A DNA stretch of 56,091 nt from an uncultured Erysipelotrichaceae bacterium (GCA_902803685.1 CADCQR010000107.1:1-56091), one strand, 5' to 3'. Shown: positions 1-8,874, numbered from the stretch's first letter. Notes: generated by a model not told the origin, from the letters alone. Made by a program: numbers and translations.

Positions 1-68
1 AACAAGAGTAATCCTTAATATATACATAAACTTATTTAATATAACGTATATATGGGATTACAATAATT

Positions 69-1004
69 TTGGTGAGTTTTCGTCATTTTGTAGTCACAGT
101 GAAAATCATGACAGCAATTGTAGCCATAGAAAACATGTCTTTGGATAAAGAGATAACTGTAGGTGATGAGGTTTTAAAAGCATACGGTACCAATACATAT
201 ATCGAAGTAGGAGAGAATATAAAGGTTAAAGATTTATTGTATGGGTTAATATTACGTAGTGGAAATGATGCGGCTTTAACATTGGCTAAAAATATTGAAA
301 ATAAAAAAGGAAATTTTATTGATCTGATGAATGAGAAAGCCAAAGAAATTGGAATGGAAAATACATCTTTTGCAAATCCACATGGATTGGATGAGGAAAC
401 AAGGAATTATTCTACTGCTTACGATATGGCACTACTTTCAAAATATGCATATCGTAATAAAATATATAAGACAATATCAAAAACTAAAAAATACAGTTTA
501 AAAACGGATAAAAAATCTTACGTTTGGTACAATAGAAATAAATTACTTTCAACATATCCATATTGTACAGGTGGAAAAAACGGGTATACTCCGAGTGCTG
601 GAAAGACACTGGTAACTACGGCTAATAAAGACAATCTTAATTTAACAGTAGTTACAATAAATGATCCTAATATATATGATTCTCACAAAAGCTTATACGA
701 ATACTATTTTTCAAAATATAAGAAGTATTTAATTATTGATAAAGACAATTTTAAATTTGATGAGTCTCTAATAGATAAGAATCTATTCATAAAAGAATCT
801 TTTGAATATCCATTGTTAGAAGAAGAGAAAGATAAAATACAAACAAAGTTAGAAATTAGTAATATGAATAGTGAAAAAATAGGACAAATAGTAATTTATT
901 TAGATGGTGATCCTATAGGAAAAGTAAATGTATATGCTAAAAAAAAGCAATCCACAAAAAAACAACCCCCGTTTTTTTCTAAAATTAGGAGTTGGATAGT
1001 CTAA
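69..1004 (+). CDS. D-alanyl-D-alanine carboxypeptidase-like protein, N-terminally truncated
   Basis: This resembles a penicillin-binding-protein-5/DacF-type D,D-carboxypeptidase, which trims peptidoglycan stem peptides outside the membrane. The SGN motif (residues 64-66) is present and the KTG-like motif is KNG (170-172), followed by GYTPSAGKTLV. The family's N-terminal ~60 residues are missing, with no signal peptide. Where SxxK should precede KIMTAI, the sequence reads VTVK, so the nucleophilic serine is absent. Upstream, the same frame has stops at 9, 27 and 42, and the only start is a TTG without a good ribosome binding site. The 3' end overlaps the convergent next gene by 20 bases. It is probably a 5'-truncated remnant or a product of the contig edge, not an active enzyme. 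Family call is firm; function is doubtful. Confidence 0.7.
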   Translation: MVSFRHFVVTVKIMTAIVAIENMSLDKEITVGDEVLKAYGTNTYIEVGENIKVKDLLYGLILRSGNDAALTLAKNIENKKGNFIDLMNEKAKEIGMENTSFANPHGLDEETRNYSTAYDMALLSKYAYRNKIYKTISKTKKYSLKTDKKSYVWYNRNKLLSTYPYCTGGKNGYTPSAGKTLVTTANKDNLNLTVVTINDPNIYDSHKSLYEYYFSKYKKYLIIDKDNFKFDESLIDKNLFIKESFEYPLLEEEKDKIQTKLEISNMNSEKIGQIVIYLDGDPIGKVNVYAKKKQSTKKQPPFFSKIRSWIV

Positions 1005-1902
1005 AGAAGTTAATGCTGGGTCTAGTGAAGAGTCTAATTCCATCATCTTCTGTTCCCAATCCACTTGATATATATAACTTAGAATTGTTTATTTTATAAA
1101 AAGGATTAATATATTTTTTTGCTCCTTCAGTTTTTTTTACTGCACCTAAGAAAGGAATTCTAATATTCCCATTATGGGAGTGACCTGCCAATAATAAATT
1201 AATTGATTGTTTATCAAGAATTTTTTCTGTCGTATCTGGTTCATGGAATATTGCTATAGAGAAAATATTATTATTTGCAGTAGTAATATTGAAATAATTT
1301 AGTGGTTTATCAATATCCAAATTTTTTTGGATTGAAGAAGAAAATCCCATTAACAATATATTTTCATTTTCTTCATTGTACAATATGTCATATTCGTTGT
1401 TTAGTACAATAAAATCACTTTGATTCATTATTGTTGAATAATTGTCAGTATCTTCATCACCAATAACGGAGTATTTCCCAAGCTTTGCATGAATTTGTTG
1501 TAATTTTTTTGTTAATTTTTCTTGTTTTTTATTATCTAAAGTAATGTCTTTTGATATTAAATCACCTGTGAAAATTACAATATCAGGGTTTCTATCATTA
1601 ATTAACTTTATAATTTCGTCTAGTTTTTTACTATCGATAGAGCTACCATAGTGTAAATCTGAAAAATGGATTATTTTTAATCCGTTAAAGCTTGATGGTA
1701 TATGTTCATCGATTATTCTTTCTTCTTTTACAATAATTTGTGAAGTAGATATATATTCGACATATAAGTAAAAGCCATAAAACATTATTAAAAAGATAAA
1801 TATATATTTTATGATTTTTAGTATAGTTTTTATTCTATTCCGCTTATTTTCTTCTTTTGCTGCTTCTTCATGAATATCTTCATTTTTTTCTTCTCTAGTC
1901 AT
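985..1902 (-). CDS. Membrane-anchored calcineurin-like metallophosphoesterase (YkuE-like)
   Basis: This has one N-terminal transmembrane helix (about residues 28-50) followed by an extracytoplasmic calcineurin-like phosphoesterase domain. Metal-binding motifs seen are FSDLH (DxH), FTGDL (GD) and AGHSHNG near residue 240. The motif that is normally GNHD/E reads GDED, so the usual Asn-His pair is lost. The family cleaves phosphate esters or diesters; the YkuE group is associated with the envelope. I chose the ATG at 1902 because GGTGA sits five bases upstream. An in-frame ATG at 1914 overlaps that site and is less likely. It is transcribed convergently with the truncated carboxypeptidase and divergently from the FAD dehydrogenase. 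Substrate cannot be told. Confidence 0.82.
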   Translation of the reverse strand: MTREEKNEDIHEEAAKEENKRNRIKTILKIIKYIFIFLIMFYGFYLYVEYISTSQIIVKEERIIDEHIPSSFNGLKIIHFSDLHYGSSIDSKKLDEIIKLINDRNPDIVIFTGDLISKDITLDNKKQEKLTKKLQQIHAKLGKYSVIGDEDTDNYSTIMNQSDFIVLNNEYDILYNEENENILLMGFSSSIQKNLDIDKPLNYFNITTANNNIFSIAIFHEPDTTEKILDKQSINLLLAGHSHNGNIRIPFLGAVKKTEGAKKYINPFYKINNSKLYISSGLGTEDDGIRLFTRPSINFFRLSNS

Positions 1903-2016
1903 TATTGTCACCATATATATTTTAGCAAAAAGTTAAAAGACTTACTAGTCTCGTAGCAAAAAATATTGATATTTACGAAAAGTTTAAAGTTTGATAAACT
2001 TACAGAGGGTGGTTAT

Positions 2017-3417
2017 ATGAAATTTGATGTAATAATTATAGGTGCAGGTCCAGCAGGATTATTTGCTGCTTATGAGTTAATAACAAAGAATAAGAGTTTA
2101 AAAATAGCATTGCTTGATAAGGGTAAAAGAGTATCTAAAAGATATTGCCCAATGAATAAAGAAAAAATACCATGTGCCAATTGTAATCCTTGTCGAATTT
2201 TATCTGGTTATGGAGGAGCAGGGACGTTTTCAGATGGAAAGCTAAACTTTATACCAAAATTAGGTAAAAGCGATTTATTCAAGTATATGTCTCCTACTGA
2301 AGCAGAGCAATTAGTTGCAGATACTGAGGAAATATTTACTAAATTTAAGATGGATGCAAAAGTATTTCCTTGTAATATGGATGAAGCAGAGGAGATAAAG
2401 CGAAAGGTTGCTATTGAAGGAGCAAGGCTATTACTTATAAAGCAAAAACACATTGGAAGTGATTATCTTCCAAAATATATTGAAGATTTTACTAACTATT
2501 TAGAAGAATCGGGAGTTAAAATATTTGAAAATACAGATGTTATAGACATAGCAAGTACAAAGAATATTTATAAATATGATGTTTTGTATAACGATGGTGC
2601 AAAGATATCTGGTAAAAATGTAATTGTTGCTCCAGGAAGAACCGGTGCAAAATGGGTTCAAGAGTTAGCTGATAAGTATAAAATATCATATTTATCTCAA
2701 TCAATTGAGATTGGAGTTAGAGTAGAAGTAAGAAAAGAAATCTTAGAATCTATTACTAATATAATTTATGACCCAACTATATTTATAAAAACACAAACAT
2801 ATGGAGATGAAATTAGGACATTTTGTACAAATCCAGGAGGGTTTGTTGCAAAAGAAAATTATTATGGATATATTTGTGTAAATGGTCATGCTTTAAAAGA
2901 TATTAAGTCAAATAACTCTAACTTTGCATTTATAAGTAGAGTTAATTTGACAGAACCAGTTACAAATACTAGAGAATATGGTGAAAGTATAGCTAGAATT
3001 GCTAATGTACTAGGAGATTCAAAACCAATAATACAAACACTTAAAGATTTAAGGCGTGGCAGAAGATCTAATTGGGATAGAATTAATAGAGGATTTATTG
3101 AACCAACGCTTAAAGATTGTGTTGCTGGCGATTTAGCTTTGGTATTGCCACATAGAATTGTTACTAATATTTTAGAAGGTTTAGAAAAGCTAGATAAAAT
3201 TATACCTGGTGTTAATAATGATGAGACACTCCTTTATGGTCCTGAAATTAAATTTTTCTCCAACGAAATCAAAACAAATAATAAATTTAAACTAGATACA
3301 GAAGATATATATTTTGTAGGCGATGGAGCTGGCAAAGCAGGTAATATAGTAATAGCGGCAGCAACTGGTTTAGTAGCAGCTCGAGATATATTAGAAAGGA
3401 GTAATTTAAATGAATAA
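2017..3417 (+). CDS. NAD(P)/FAD-dependent dehydrogenase (COG2509-type)
   Basis: This 466-residue cytoplasmic flavoprotein begins with a dinucleotide-binding motif (IIGAGPAGLFAA) right after the start. A cysteine-rich stretch follows (CPMNKEKIPCANCNPC), then SGYGGAGTFSDGKLN, which is typical of the COG2509 'uncharacterised FAD-dependent dehydrogenase' group. The C-terminal FAD motif is FVGDGAGKAGNIVIAAATG. The ATG at 2017 is preceded by GAGGGTGG and gives the family's usual N-terminus; an upstream in-frame extension lacks a ribosome binding site. It overlaps the cyclophilin gene by eight bases, so the two are probably co-transcribed. The substrate of this family is not established. Confidence 0.88.
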   Translation: MKFDVIIIGAGPAGLFAAYELITKNKSLKIALLDKGKRVSKRYCPMNKEKIPCANCNPCRILSGYGGAGTFSDGKLNFIPKLGKSDLFKYMSPTEAEQLVADTEEIFTKFKMDAKVFPCNMDEAEEIKRKVAIEGARLLLIKQKHIGSDYLPKYIEDFTNYLEESGVKIFENTDVIDIASTKNIYKYDVLYNDGAKISGKNVIVAPGRTGAKWVQELADKYKISYLSQSIEIGVRVEVRKEILESITNIIYDPTIFIKTQTYGDEIRTFCTNPGGFVAKENYYGYICVNGHALKDIKSNNSNFAFISRVNLTEPVTNTREYGESIARIANVLGDSKPIIQTLKDLRRGRRSNWDRINRGFIEPTLKDCVAGDLALVLPHRIVTNILEGLEKLDKIIPGVNNDETLLYGPEIKFFSNEIKTNNKFKLDTEDIYFVGDGAGKAGNIVIAAATGLVAARDILERSNLNE

Positions 3418-4096
3418 AAATATTATATTTGTTGTAGTATCAATTGTTATTATATGTATCATATGGGTAATTTCATCAAATGTGCAACCTAAAGAAAAAG
3501 TGTACCAAGAAGAACTTTTAGGGATTGATTATAATGTAGATGGTAATGAAGTTAAACTAGATTATGATACGGAAAATCCTGTAGTTGCTATGTATATAAA
3601 AAACTATGGTTCAGTAGTTATGGAATTATATCCAGATATTGCACCGAATACTGTTAATAATTTTATATCACTAGTAAAAAGCGGATTTTATGATGAAAAT
3701 TCATTTCATAGATTGGTACCAGGATTTGTACTTCAAGGTGGTGATCCAAGCGGTAATGGAACTGGAGGTCCAGGTTATAATATAAAAGGAGAATTCTCTG
3801 CTAATGGGTTTGAAAATAACTTGAAGCATGAAAAAGGTGTTATTTCTATGGCTAGGAGTCAGGATAATGATTCGGCTGGTTCACAATTTTTTATCTGTCT
3901 TGAGGCTGCTAGTAATCTAGATGGCTCATATGCAACTTTTGGTAGAGTAATTGATGGTTGGGATAATATTGATAAGATTGTAAAAAATGAAAGAGTTGCT
4001 AATAGCGATTCTGGTAAGTTAGCGCAAAATTTAACAATTAGTAAAGCAATTATTGATTTGAAAGATAAACAATATGCTGATGTTATAAAAGAATAA
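3410..4096 (+). CDS. Membrane-anchored cyclophilin-type peptidyl-prolyl cis-trans isomerase
   Basis: This isomerase catalyses cis-trans isomerisation of Xaa-Pro bonds, probably to fold exported proteins. Residues 4-24 form a membrane anchor without a lipobox cysteine. The cyclophilin domain (about 58-215) shows SFHRLVPGFVLQGGDP, SMARSQDNDSAGSQFFI and YATFGRVIDGWD, so the catalytic Arg of FHR and the GSQFF core are intact. The ATG follows AGGAG by seven bases inside the end of the FAD dehydrogenase gene. A terminator overlaps the stop codon. Confidence 0.92.
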   Translation: MNKNIIFVVVSIVIICIIWVISSNVQPKEKVYQEELLGIDYNVDGNEVKLDYDTENPVVAMYIKNYGSVVMELYPDIAPNTVNNFISLVKSGFYDENSFHRLVPGFVLQGGDPSGNGTGGPGYNIKGEFSANGFENNLKHEKGVISMARSQDNDSAGSQFFICLEAASNLDGSYATFGRVIDGWDNIDKIVKNERVANSDSGKLAQNLTISKAIIDLKDKQYADVIKE

Positions 4097-4123
4097 AAAA
4101 GTTGGTGATTAGCCATCTTTTTT
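4095..4123. terminator. Bidirectional rho-independent terminator
   Basis: Arms AAAAAAGTTGG (4095-4105) and CCATCTTTTTT (4113-4123) pair with one mismatch around a seven-base loop. A-runs and T-runs flank the stem on both strands. It lies exactly between two convergent genes and overlaps both stop codons, so it can end transcription from either side. Confidence 0.8.
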
Positions 4124-4673
4124 ATTCTTCAATATATTCAAATCCTTCATCAGCTTTTAGGGGCACTTTTAATGTCTTTTGATATTTCTTATCTAATATT
4201 TTATATTTTATACCGCATGTATCAAAAAGTAATTTGGATGCTTTATATGAATCTGAGTCTGCGTGTTTATCTGATAAATATATAACTTCTTTTATACCAG
4301 ACTGTATTATAGCTTTAGCGCATTCGTTACATGGAAATAAGTCAACATAAATTTTAGCCCCGACTAAATCTTTACGGCTACCAGGAAAATTGAGGATTGC
4401 ATTGAGTTCAGAGTGGCAGACGTAAGGATATTTAGTTTGCATAAGATTTTCTCCGTCTCTGTTCCAAGGAAAAATATCATCGTCAAAATTATTGGGGGCA
4501 CCATTGTAACCAATGGATAATATCCTATTATCTTTTCCTACAATGCATGCTCCAACTTGAGTGGCAGGATCCTTACTTCTACCAGCGGCTAATTTTGCAA
4601 TACCCATAAAAAATTCATCCCAACTAAGTACATCATCTTTTTTATTACCAAGAAGTTTATTTTTTGTTTTCAT
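4122..4673 (-). CDS. Deoxycytidylate deaminase (ComE operon protein 2-like)
   Basis: This zinc-dependent enzyme of the cytidine deaminase fold converts dCMP to dUMP, the precursor for dTMP synthesis. The zinc site is visible as CHSE (His ligand plus catalytic Glu) and PCNEC (two Cys ligands). The preceding SKDPATQVGACIV and GYNGAPNNFDDD are typical of dCMP deaminases. Length (183 residues) is near that of ComEB. The ATG at 4673 is chosen because AGGTG lies six bases upstream; an in-frame GTG at 4682 overlaps this site. It stands alone on the minus strand. Confidence 0.9.
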   Translation of the reverse strand: MKTKNKLLGNKKDDVLSWDEFFMGIAKLAAGRSKDPATQVGACIVGKDNRILSIGYNGAPNNFDDDIFPWNRDGENLMQTKYPYVCHSELNAILNFPGSRKDLVGAKIYVDLFPCNECAKAIIQSGIKEVIYLSDKHADSDSYKASKLLFDTCGIKYKILDKKYQKTLKVPLKADEGFEYIEE

Positions 4674-4848
4674 ATTATACACCTAACTTTCGTAAAAATA
4701 TTATCTATGAACATTTTAACATAATTAATCTATTATTGTTTAAAAAAGGTATCTTATTTTCACATATATATAGTAATAAGTATATTAAATATATTTTTCG
4801 ACATATTATTTTATTTTTATATAATAATCTTTTAATGGTGATAATTAT

Positions 4849-5298
4849 ATGAAAAATAAATTAATAGTCGGAGTATTATTTTTAGTAACAGGATTGATTA
4901 TAGGAAATAATATATATAATAAAATAGATTTTGCACTTTTATCGACATTTAATGAAAATGATGAATATTATTTAATTCAACAGGGCATATATAATGATAA
5001 AGAGAGTATGCAAAAAGAAACTCGAGATATAAATCCTAAAGTATATGAGTTTAAAGATGATAAGTACTATGTTTATGTTGGTATAACAGGAAATAAAGAT
5101 AATTATGATAAAATAAAGAATATTTATGACTCAAAGGGTATTAAAGTTAATCTTCGCAAGATTAAAATAAATGATGATGAATTTAAGAATAATATTAATC
5201 AATTAGATATACTTATTGAAAATACAAATGTGACAGAAGAAATATTTACGATAGAAGAAGTAATATTGTCTAGCTTTAATAAAAAAGTTTTAGAATAG
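4849..5298 (+). CDS. Short membrane-anchored protein with SPOR-like domain (uncertain)
   Basis: I do not recognise a named family with certainty. Residues 4-20 form a transmembrane helix or signal anchor. The rest is extracytoplasmic, and the segment YYLIQQGIYNDKESMQ ... DDKYYVYVGITGNKDN ... KGIKVNLRKI resembles the alpha-beta pattern of a SPOR (peptidoglycan-binding) domain. The ATG follows GGTGA. It sits just upstream of radC-mreCD, and such a position would suit a cell-wall or division role; that is inference. Confidence 0.6.
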   Translation: MKNKLIVGVLFLVTGLIIGNNIYNKIDFALLSTFNENDEYYLIQQGIYNDKESMQKETRDINPKVYEFKDDKYYVYVGITGNKDNYDKIKNIYDSKGIKVNLRKIKINDDEFKNNINQLDILIENTNVTEEIFTIEEVILSSFNKKVLE

Positions 5299-5335
5299 AT
5301 AAATTTATTGCACATATGTATATTGAGGTGTATCT

Positions 5336-6025
5336 ATGAATTTATATAAGATAAAAAATTTGCCAGTAAGTGAAAGACCGAGGGAACGACTAAAAATGGC
5401 TGGAAGTAACCAGTTATCTGATAGAGAAGTTTTGGCAATCATATTAAAGACTGGGACAAAGGATAAATCAGTTAATGACCTTGCAATAGATGTTTTAAAT
5501 ACATATTCTCTAAGTGAATTAAAAGAAGTTAGTTTAAACTCTTTATTAAAAATAAAAGGTATTGGTGAGGTTAAAGCTATTGAGCTTTTAGCAGCTATTG
5601 AATTAGGAAAAAGAATATTTTTAAGAAAGAATAATAATTTTCATACGTTGAATTCGCCTGAACAGATATTTTTATATACAAAATATTTGTTCTTTGATTT
5701 AAAACAAGAATATTTTTATTGTTTATATTTTAATAACAAACAACAACTCATTGGAGAGAAATTATTATTTCAGGGAACAATAAATAGAAGTCTAACACAT
5801 CCTAGAGAAATATTTAAAGAAGCCTATAGATTGAGTGCGACAAGTATTGTTTGTATGCATAATCATCCATCTAACAACACCACTCCAAGTAAAGAAGATA
5901 TTGATTTTACAAATACGCTCATTTCTTTAGGACAACTTCAAGGTATTCCTATAATAGATCATATTATAGTGGGAAATGATAATTATTATAGTTTTATGGA
6001 ACATTCTAAAATAGACTTTAAATAA
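5336..6025 (+). CDS. radC: RadC family protein (JAMM/MPN+ domain)
   Basis: The N-terminal half has a helix-hairpin-helix (LLKIKGIGEVKAIELLA, residues 70-86). The C-terminal half is a JAMM metalloprotease-like domain with HNHPS (His175, His177) and Asp188 in TPSKEDIDFT. Full length (229 residues) matches the family. Despite the name, a DNA-repair role is not supported for RadC, and the domain is predicted to be a hydrolase. As in Bacillus, the gene lies directly upstream of mre genes, but mreB is not in this window. Confidence 0.92.
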   Translation: MNLYKIKNLPVSERPRERLKMAGSNQLSDREVLAIILKTGTKDKSVNDLAIDVLNTYSLSELKEVSLNSLLKIKGIGEVKAIELLAAIELGKRIFLRKNNNFHTLNSPEQIFLYTKYLFFDLKQEYFYCLYFNNKQQLIGEKLLFQGTINRSLTHPREIFKEAYRLSATSIVCMHNHPSNNTTPSKEDIDFTNTLISLGQLQGIPIIDHIIVGNDNYYSFMEHSKIDFK

Positions 6026-6067
6026 TAAAAAAATAATACTATAATAAGAATATATAGGAGGGTACTA

Positions 6068-6859
6068 ATGTATAAATCGATGGTCAAAAAGAGTAAAAAA
6101 ATGAGAAATATTGCTTTTATTTTTGTATGCATACTTTTATTGTGTATTTCATTCTCATTTGGTAGAAAAATAACCTTTGTGGAAAATGCTTTAAAAGAGG
6201 TATCAAATTTTTTTAATGTTATTTTGTTTTCACCAGTAAAATTGTATAATTCAGAAAAAGATATTGATCAGAGTGAAAGTTATTTGATTCAAAAAAATAT
6301 AAATGAATCATTGGAAAAAGAAATTGAAGAATTGAAAGACGCTTTGGATTTAAATAGAACTATTACGGAATATAATGTTGTTAATGCAACAATTTTATCA
6401 AGAAATAAATCTTATTGGTTTAACACAATCACAATTGATAAGGGGAAAAAAGCTGGTATAAAAGAGGGAATGGCTGTAATAACAAAAAATGGTTTAATCG
6501 GGAAGGTTTCTAAGGTATATTCATCTTCATCAGAGATAAAGTTAATTACATCTGATGATACTAACTATAAAGTTAGTGTTTCAATTAAAGCAAATGATAG
6601 AGAAACTATTGCTATTTTAAATGGATATGATAAGAAAAATGAATTAATAAAAATAGTTGGTGTAGATAAAAACATTAAATTAGAGAAGGGTGATGAAGTG
6701 TTGACGAGCGGGTTAGGCGGAGTTTTCCCTGGGGGAATATTTGTAGGAAATGTGGAGAAGTATGAAAGTGATAAATACAATTTAAGTAATACAATTTATA
6801 TTAAAACAAGACAAGATTTTAATAGTATACATTATGTATCTATTTTGGTAAGCAAATAA
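6068..6859 (+). CDS. mreC: Rod shape-determining protein MreC
   Basis: MreC is a bitopic scaffold that links cytoplasmic MreB to the elongation peptidoglycan synthases. Here there is a transmembrane helix at about residues 13-29, a coiled-coil segment (about 75-96, ESLEKEIEELKDALDLNR), then the beta-barrel domain with ATILSRNKSYWFNTITIDKG, GMAVITKNGLIGKVSKV and TSGLGGVFPGGIFVGNV. The start follows GGAGGG. The stop overlaps the mreD start by one base, so the two genes are translationally coupled. Confidence 0.95.
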   Translation: MYKSMVKKSKKMRNIAFIFVCILLLCISFSFGRKITFVENALKEVSNFFNVILFSPVKLYNSEKDIDQSESYLIQKNINESLEKEIEELKDALDLNRTITEYNVVNATILSRNKSYWFNTITIDKGKKAGIKEGMAVITKNGLIGKVSKVYSSSSEIKLITSDDTNYKVSVSIKANDRETIAILNGYDKKNELIKIVGVDKNIKLEKGDEVLTSGLGGVFPGGIFVGNVEKYESDKYNLSNTIYIKTRQDFNSIHYVSILVSK

Positions 6860-7365
6860 TGATAGGAATAATTATATTATTTATATCAACCTACTTAGAT
6901 GGATTTTTAACACTTTTTCTACCATATATGAAAAATTCACTAACACTTTTTACTCCCATGTTCACATTAGTAAGCATCTTTATAGTATTTCCTCTATATA
7001 GAAAGAAAGAGAAGCAGTATTTGATTACAGTCGGTTTATTAGGATTTATTTATGATCTTTTATATACTAATCTTTTATTTTATGATGCAATAATATACTT
7101 TTTATTAGGATTAATTACAATAAAAGTTTATAAAAGATTTGATGTTTGTCATATAAAAGTGAGTTTATATGTAATAATTCTTCTTATTATTTATGAATTT
7201 GTATTTAGTGTTTTTATTGCTTTGTTTAATTTAGTTCCTATTACAATATATGATATATATTATAAGATAATTCATTCCTTACTTCTTAATGTGATCTATG
7301 CGGAATTTTTATATACAGTTATAAAAAAAATACCTAATAAGTATAAGAGAATAAAAATAAATTAG
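6859..7365 (+). CDS. mreD: Rod shape-determining protein MreD
   Basis: This small multi-pass membrane protein (about five helices in 168 residues) overlaps mreC by one base (TAATG), which is the standard mreC-mreD arrangement. Sequence is poorly conserved in this family, so the call rests on topology (LYRKKEKQYLITVGLLGFIYD, then hydrophobic helices) and context. It partners MreC in the elongation complex. Confidence 0.85.
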   Translation: MIGIIILFISTYLDGFLTLFLPYMKNSLTLFTPMFTLVSIFIVFPLYRKKEKQYLITVGLLGFIYDLLYTNLLFYDAIIYFLLGLITIKVYKRFDVCHIKVSLYVIILLIIYEFVFSVFIALFNLVPITIYDIYYKIIHSLLLNVIYAEFLYTVIKKIPNKYKRIKIN

Positions 7366-7408
7366 AATAATTTGTTTTTTTTTTCATACAATGTATCAAG
7401 GTGATATT

Positions 7409-7984
7409 ATGACTAGAGAAAAGGTATTAAAAGAAAAGTTGGTTTTGAAAAAAAGTGTTAGGAATTTTATAAATCAAATATTTATTTCTACGATAATATT
7501 ATTAATTGGTTTAATTGTAATAAAAAGAGATCCTGCTTTAAAAGTCAATATTAAAAAAGATGTATATGAAAACAGTGCTGAATTTATGAAATTCAAAAAA
7601 ATATATGATGATTACTTTGGAAATATTATTCCGTTAAATAATATGTTAGACAAAGAGAAAATTGTTTTTGATGAAAAATTGGCATATATAAGTGATGAGA
7701 AGTATAAAGATGGAGTTAAATTGACGGTGGAGGATAATTATTTAGTTCCAACATTACAAGAGGGTATCGTAGTTTACATTGGTGAAAAGGAAAACTATGG
7801 TAACACAGTAATTGTTGAACAAACTGATGGAGTGGATGTATTTTACTCTAACTTAAAAGAAATTAATGTTAAATTGTATGATTATTTAGGGCAAGGTGAA
7901 TTAATAGGAGAAGTCAATAATAATTACTTGTATTTAATCTTTCAAAAAGAGGGAAATGTAATTGATTATAAAAAGTATATCTAA
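7409..7984 (+). CDS. SpoIVFA-like protein with degenerate LytM/M23 domain
   Basis: The protein has a basic N-terminus, one transmembrane helix (about residues 25-41), and a C-terminal LytM-type beta domain (VPTLQEGIVVYIGEKENYGN, VIVEQTDGVDVFYSNL). The LytM catalytic histidines are not visible, as in SpoIVFA, which tethers and regulates the intramembrane protease SpoIVFB. The next gene encodes an M50 SpoIVFB-like protease overlapping by 23 bases, and mreCD lies just upstream, as in Bacillus. I chose the ATG at 7409 because AAGGTGA is six bases upstream. The role in sporulation is inferred from family and context. Confidence 0.72.
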   Translation: MTREKVLKEKLVLKKSVRNFINQIFISTIILLIGLIVIKRDPALKVNIKKDVYENSAEFMKFKKIYDDYFGNIIPLNNMLDKEKIVFDEKLAYISDEKYKDGVKLTVEDNYLVPTLQEGIVVYIGEKENYGNTVIVEQTDGVDVFYSNLKEINVKLYDYLGQGELIGEVNNNYLYLIFQKEGNVIDYKKYI

Positions 7985-8717
7985 ATATTTTTATATAAAT
8001 AAATTTACATACTTTTTTATTGTTTTATGTTTGTTGAAGGCTTCATTCAAGCCAGTAATATTTGTTTCTATATTACTAGTATTTCATGAATTAGGACATT
8101 TCTTAACAGCTTTTCTATTTGGAGTAGAAGTTGATAAAATATATTTATATCCGTTTGGTGGTATTTCTAAGTTTTATATTCCACTGAATTATTCAAATTT
8201 AAAAGAATTTATTATTTTATTAAATGGTCCTTTATTTCAGGAATTAATTAAAAATATTCTAATAGTTATATTTCCTACAAATTCATTAATAATAATTTCA
8301 TATCATTATAGTATTTTAATTTTTAATTTATTACCAATTTACCCTTTAGATGGTGGAAAATTGTTAAATATAATTTTTTCAATATTTATACCATATAAGA
8401 AGTCTTTAAAAATATCTATATATATTAGTTATATAGCGATTTTACTCTTACTATTAATTAATTTAAGTAGTATTAAGATTAATTGTATTTGTATGTTTAG
8501 TTTTTTGATATATAAGGTTCATAAAGAATATAAGTTGATTAATAGAAAATATGAAACGTTATTATTAGAACGTTATATAAGAAAATATAAATTTTCTAAA
8601 ACAAAAATAATTACAAAAATAGAGAATTTTTATAAAAGTTATCGACATTTAATAAAGATAAATGATGGGTATGTCTTAGAAGAGACGTTTTTAAAGGAAA
8701 AGTATGAAAAAAAGTAA
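7962..8717 (+). CDS. M50 site-2 protease-like (SpoIVFB-like) intramembrane metalloprotease
   Basis: This polytopic zinc protease carries FHELGHFLTAFLFG (zinc ligands His42 and His46, catalytic Glu43) inside a transmembrane helix. The third-ligand motif is LLPIYPLDGGKLLN (Asp130). SpoIVFB cleaves the inhibitory peptide of pro-sigmaK in mother cells. The first start is a TTG preceded by GAGGG seven bases upstream, inside the end of the SpoIVFA-like gene, which suggests translational coupling. The C-terminus is soluble and basic and may hold a CBS-like remnant. Whether this one acts on pro-sigmaK cannot be told; no sigK gene is in the window. Confidence 0.82.
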   Translation: MIIKSISKYFYINKFTYFFIVLCLLKASFKPVIFVSILLVFHELGHFLTAFLFGVEVDKIYLYPFGGISKFYIPLNYSNLKEFIILLNGPLFQELIKNILIVIFPTNSLIIISYHYSILIFNLLPIYPLDGGKLLNIIFSIFIPYKKSLKISIYISYIAILLLLLINLSSIKINCICMFSFLIYKVHKEYKLINRKYETLLLERYIRKYKFSKTKIITKIENFYKSYRHLIKINDGYVLEETFLKEKYEKK

Positions 8718-8725
8718 AAAATGCA

Positions 8726-8755
8726 TTGACATAATAATTTTTATTGTGTTACAAT
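8726..8755 (+). promoter_or_regulatory. Sigma-A promoter for tRNA-Ala
   Basis: A perfect -35 (TTGACA, 8726-8731) and a good -10 (TACAAT, 8750-8755) are separated by 18 bases. They lie about 31 bases upstream of the tRNA 5' end. Confidence 0.75.
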
Positions 8756-8786
8756 CTATGTGTTGCTTGAGTTTTAAGCAGTTTAT

Positions 8787-8862
8787 GGGGCATTAGCTCA
8801 GCTGGGAGAGCGCCACGTTTGCACCGTGGAGGTCAGCGGTTCGATCCCGCTATGCTCCACCA
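8787..8862 (+). tRNA. tRNA-Ala (anticodon UGC), CCA encoded
   Basis: The cloverleaf is complete. Acceptor arms GGGGCAT/ATGCTCC pair with one G-U. The anticodon stem CCACG/CGTGG holds loop TTTGCAC, giving anticodon TGC. The T-arm GCGG TTCGATC CCGC is canonical. The 3' CCA is encoded. It has its own promoter and terminator and stands alone. Confidence 0.97.
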
Positions 8863-8874
8863 TAATGTGAATAT

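Noticed and set aside
4664..4852. 62-codon open frame upstream of the SPOR-like gene
   Set aside because: It begins within the start region of the divergent dCMP deaminase gene, has no ribosome binding site, and has low-complexity Ile/Asn/Lys/Tyr content typical of A+T-rich spacer.
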